Shown: positions 5,879-8,243 of the stretch, one piece after another
Numbering within the stretch: the stretch's first letter is position 1
How the letters are laid out: the number at the start of each line of letters is the position of its first letter
DNA from: CAZDGK01 sp964505035
Lineage (GTDB): Bacteria > Patescibacteriota > Saccharimonadia > UBA4664
Length of the DNA stretch: 8,243 nucleotides
Assembly (NCBI GenBank): GCA_964505035.1
Contig: CAZDGK010000045.1
Location: 1 to 8,243, forward strand
Direction of reading: 5' to 3'
The notes under the pieces: generated by a model
The model's input: the letters and a program-made list of their open reading frames with translations, nothing else
The model's database searches: none
Told to the model about the DNA's origin: nothing
Translations under genes and position numbers: made by a program

Positions 5879-7400
5879 CCGGCTGCTCAGAGGTGGAGTT
5901 GGCGGATGGCTGCTCGGTGGGCTGGCCGGCTGGTTTCGCGGGCGGGTGAGACGGGATAGCCAGTGCCGCCACCAGGCCCAGCGCGTCGGCCACTAGTATC
6001 ACCATCAGGGCCAGCCCAAAGTGCCGGTTGCCAGTTACCAGCGGCATTACCAGCACCGAGCCAGCAATGGCCGTGCCAAGGGACGAACCCAGATTGGACA
6101 CACTGCGCGATAGGCCGGAGATCTCGCCCTGGTCCTGCTCGCCAAAGCTCGACTGCACCACATTGACCGATGCCGTCAGCATCACGCCAATGCCCAGTCC
6201 AATCACCAGCAGGCCCGGCACAAACGTCCAGTAGCTGGCCTGGCCCCGAGCCAGCCACAGTAGCAGCCCGGTGCCAATCATGGCAGCCACGAATCCACCA
6301 CGGATTAGCATGGCCTGCGACCGCCGGCTGGCCATCCGCTCGGCCAGCGCCGAGGCTACCAGTATGCCTAGGGTGGCCGGTGTCAGCATCAGGCCGGTCG
6401 CAATGGCGCTCAAGCCCCGCACCGTCTGCAGGAACACCGAGACCACGAAGAAGCTGCCTTGCACGGTCAGCCACTGGAGAAGCTGGGTGGCCAGGCCGGC
6501 ATTGGCCGTGCGCTTGGCAAACAGCCGTGTTGACAGCAAGGCCTCGCGTCCGCGCCGCTCCCAGCTACGCATGTGCCAGTAGAATCCAGCCAGCACCGCC
6601 GCACCCAGGCCAATCAGCAGCCAGACGCTGGGTGCCAGCCAGCCCGCGGTCCGCGTCTGCAATATGCCCAGCACCACCAGTACCAGGCCGCCAGCCGACA
6701 GCACAGCACCCAGCACGTCAAATGCCGGGCGCGGCTCGGCCACCTCGTCGGTCGGGATGCGGCGGCACATGTAGATGATGCCCGCCACCACGACTACCTG
6801 CAGCAAAAACGACGCCCGCCAGCTCACCGTGCTGGTGATGAGCCCGCCAATCAACGGGCCGGCCGCCGCTCCCACGCCGCCCGCCGCGCTAATCATGCCA
6901 AAGTACTTGGCTCGCTCCGTCAGGCTGCTAAACAGCACGGTTATCAGAATATAAACTGGCGGAATCAACAAAGCCGAGCCAATGCCCTCCAGGCCCGAGT
7001 ATCCAATCACCAGCAGCCCCAGTCTCGGCGCCAGCGCCGCCAGTAGCGCCCCGATGCCGTAAATCACCAAGCCGAGCACCAGGCAGACCTTGCGCCCCCA
7101 GATATCAGTCAGCTTGCTCCCAGGAATCATCAGGGCGGCCATCACCAGCGTAAACAAGGTAATGGCGGTCTGTACGCCGATCACCGTGGTCTTCAGGTCC
7201 ACCGCGATATTACTAATCGCCACATTCATATTGGTGGCCGCAAAGCTGGCAATAAACTGCGCCAATACCAGTGGCCACACCAATGCCATGCCGGGCTGCT
7301 TGGCCTCGGTTTGCCCTGGGGCTGTGGGCTGTTCTGGCGGCTGCCCTGGCGGGCTCAGTGGCTGATGGTCTGGTGGACGTGCGCTTACGCTATCTAGCAC
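5871..7400 (-). CDS. DHA2-type (14-TMS) MFS efflux transporter
   Basis: This 509-residue membrane protein has the EmrB/QacA-like DHA2 organisation. MFS motif A is GSKLTDIWGRK (94-104), the exporter motif C is GGVGAAAGPLIGGLI (174-188), and SWRASFLLQV (193-202) follows as in drug:proton antiporters. The linker RGREALLSTRLFAKRTANAG (283-302) before the second half also fits. In helix 1 the usual LDxTIVNVALP is FAATNMNVAISNI (53-65), so the conserved acidic residue is replaced by Ala54, which may alter substrate or coupling. Both ends are low-complexity Pro/Gln/Glu tails (about 8-37 and 485-509). Start is GTG at 7398-7400, preceded by AAGGGGG with a 7-base spacer; the first internal ATG (residue 38) would remove only the N-tail. 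It is divergent from the PD40 gene and has a dyad upstream suited to a local repressor, but no regulator gene is in the window. Confidence 0.93.
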   Translation of the reverse strand: MLDSVSARPPDHQPLSPPGQPPEQPTAPGQTEAKQPGMALVWPLVLAQFIASFAATNMNVAISNIAVDLKTTVIGVQTAITLFTLVMAALMIPGSKLTDIWGRKVCLVLGLVIYGIGALLAALAPRLGLLVIGYSGLEGIGSALLIPPVYILITVLFSSLTERAKYFGMISAAGGVGAAAGPLIGGLITSTVSWRASFLLQVVVVAGIIYMCRRIPTDEVAEPRPAFDVLGAVLSAGGLVLVVLGILQTRTAGWLAPSVWLLIGLGAAVLAGFYWHMRSWERRGREALLSTRLFAKRTANAGLATQLLQWLTVQGSFFVVSVFLQTVRGLSAIATGLMLTPATLGILVASALAERMASRRSQAMLIRGGFVAAMIGTGLLLWLARGQASYWTFVPGLLVIGLGIGVMLTASVNVVQSSFGEQDQGEISGLSRSVSNLGSSLGTAIAGSVLVMPLVTGNRHFGLALMVILVADALGLVAALAIPSHPPAKPAGQPTEQPSANSTSEQPAT

Positions 7401-7437
7401 GATGGATCCCCCTTAACCACCCCAGGGTAGTCAACTC

Positions 7438-7461
7438 CATGCACTATCGCCTAGGTGCATG
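7438..7461. promoter_or_regulatory. Inverted repeat CATGCAC-N10-GTGCATG, possible operator
   Basis: This is a perfect 7-bp dyad with a 10-base spacer, centred 49 bases upstream of the MFS GTG. Size and placement suit a dimeric TetR- or MarR-type repressor, a usual control for DHA2 pumps. It overlaps a weak minus-strand promoter: TTGTTG (rev. comp. of 7466-7471), a 17-base spacer, then GATAGT (rev. comp. of 7443-7448). No regulator gene is visible here, so the assignment rests on symmetry alone. Confidence 0.45.
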
Positions 7462-7476
7462 TTGCCAACAACCTTC

Positions 7477-7498
7477 TCAATTTGGCTTAGTCAATTTG
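7477..7498. repeat. Short direct repeats in the MFS/PD40 divergent region
   Basis: TCAATTTG occurs at 7477-7484 and 7491-7498, 14 bases apart start to start. TAGTCAA also occurs twice, at 7428-7434 and 7488-7494, giving TTGACTA on the minus strand. These lie between the two divergent starts and could be regulator half-sites. They are short enough that chance cannot be excluded. Confidence 0.3.
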
Positions 7499-7525
7499 CC
7501 CAACCACAGCGCAGTCACGAATCCC

Positions 7526-7531
7526 TACAAT
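7526..7531 (+). promoter_or_regulatory. Possible -10 element of the PD40 gene
   Basis: TACAAT lies 29 bases before the PD40 ATG, a reasonable distance. No -35 or TGn extension is found at normal spacing. An 8-bp palindrome TTACGTAA (7534-7541) lies just downstream, around the expected start. Confidence 0.3.
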
Positions 7532-7560
7532 GCTTACGTAAATAAAGTAGGGAGAAATAT

Positions 7561-8243
7561 ATGCATATCAAGCTAACAACCCGGCTATTGGCGGCCACCG
7601 CCCTAGCCACCAGTGTCTTGACCGCGGCCGCGCCGGTCACAGCCGCCGGCGCCGTCACCGGCTTCCAGGCCGGCACTGGCCAAAACATCCTGTTCCATAG
7701 TGATCGTGGCGGCGACAATGAGCTGTACTACGTCAAGCCCGGCGGCAGTGTCCAGCAGCTCACCGATAATAACGCCCAGGACGAGGACCCGGCCTGGAAG
7801 CCAGACGGCAGCGCCTTTGTGTTCCGGCGCTACACTGCCGGCGTAGCGGCCCAGCTCTACCGCATGACCATGCCCAACAAAATGGTCACTCAGCTGACCA
7901 ACAACCCCAACCTCGTCTATGACCAGCCAATGTATTCGCCAGATGGCACCAAGATTGTGTTCAAGAGCCAAGATGCTTCCCGCGCCACCTGTATCGGTGT
8001 GCTGACGGTCGCCACCGGCGCCCAAACCAATCTGGTCTGCGCGGACGTTAACCAGCGCCAGTCAGTCGAGCTGCCGGTTTGGTCGCCCGACGGTACCCAG
8101 ATCATGTACACGCTGTTTGGCGGCAGCATTGACCGCTACACCTACAACCTGGCCACCGGCACCAGCACCCTGCTGATCCCCGGCGCGTTTGCCGGCGTCT
8201 GGTCGCCCGACATGACCAAGATCGCCTTCAGCAAGCTGCCCGT
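7561..8243 (+). CDS. Secreted TolB-like PD40 beta-propeller protein (3' truncated)
   Basis: The first 227 codons are present and the frame is open to the window edge. The N-terminus is a Sec signal peptide: basic MHIKLTTR, a hydrophobic stretch LLAATALATSVLTAAAPV, and a probable cleavage near VTA-A (after about residue 28). Then come WD40-like PD40 repeats, each with a PDG-type motif followed by a beta strand: KPDGSAFVF (80-88), SPDGTKIVF (126-134), SPDGTQIMY (175-183) and SPDMTKIAF (215-223), preceded by a first blade near NILFHSDRGGDNELYYV (42-58). These repeats form the TolB/DPP4-type propeller. No catalytic domain is seen, but a C-terminal domain may lie beyond the window. Calling it TolB itself would be unsafe, since no Tol-Pal genes are near. 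AGGGAG (7549-7554) is a good ribosome-binding site 6 bases before ATG. Confidence 0.88.
   Translation, partial: MHIKLTTRLLAATALATSVLTAAAPVTAAGAVTGFQAGTGQNILFHSDRGGDNELYYVKPGGSVQQLTDNNAQDEDPAWKPDGSAFVFRRYTAGVAAQLYRMTMPNKMVTQLTNNPNLVYDQPMYSPDGTKIVFKSQDASRATCIGVLTVATGAQTNLVCADVNQRQSVELPVWSPDGTQIMYTLFGGSIDRYTYNLATGTSTLLIPGAFAGVWSPDMTKIAFSKLP

Noticed and set aside
6170..6778. 202-codon plus-strand open frame opposite the MFS gene
   Set aside because: Pro/Ala/Arg/Ser-rich antisense frame within a clear transporter gene; no independent signal.

Overview
The window reads as a dense, GC-rich bacterial chromosome segment (about 65-70% G+C in the sampled long genes) using the standard bacterial code, since TGA serves as a stop in at least two genes. 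No gene here fixes the taxonomy. The mix of small stand-alone families (DUF2200, DUF2277, OmdA/YdeI, VOC), a signal-anchored beta-helix protein with a Pro-Thr linker, and large MMPL and MFS exporters recalls environmental Saccharibacteria (TM7/Patescibacteria). Chloroflexota or an actinobacterial lineage remain possible. This placement is an inference from gene style, not from a marker gene.

Layout. Bases 1-156 hold the C-terminus of an unidentified membrane protein (+). A near-consensus sigma70 promoter (172-200) then drives a complete tRNA-Gln(CUG) with encoded CCA (225-300). From 5340 down to 329 there is an unbroken run of six minus-strand genes: an MMPL/RND-type exporter, a membrane-anchored Cys-rich right-handed beta-helix protein, DUF2200, DUF2277, an OmdA/YdeI-family protein and an alpha/beta hydrolase. 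Junctions are 0, 6, -17, 33 and 16 bases, so this may be one transcription unit. The last gene is much more AT-rich than the rest and ends 28 bases from the tRNA, facing it.

A 208-base divergent region (5341-5548) separates the MMPL gene from a plus-strand VOC (glyoxalase-fold) gene and contains a 50-base imperfect hairpin with 18 base pairs. The VOC gene overlaps tail-to-tail by 8 bases with a minus-strand DHA2-type MFS exporter (5871-7400, GTG start). A second divergent region (7401-7560) carries a 7-bp dyad, CATGCAC-N10-GTGCATG, that looks like an efflux-pump operator. It leads into a secreted TolB-like PD40 beta-propeller gene that runs off the right edge.

The common theme is the cell envelope: two exporters, one tethered extracellular protein, one secreted propeller and one membrane protein fragment, with small cytosolic proteins of unknown or accessory function. 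I did not find a CRISPR array, transposase, phage gene or recognisable defence or toxin-antitoxin system.
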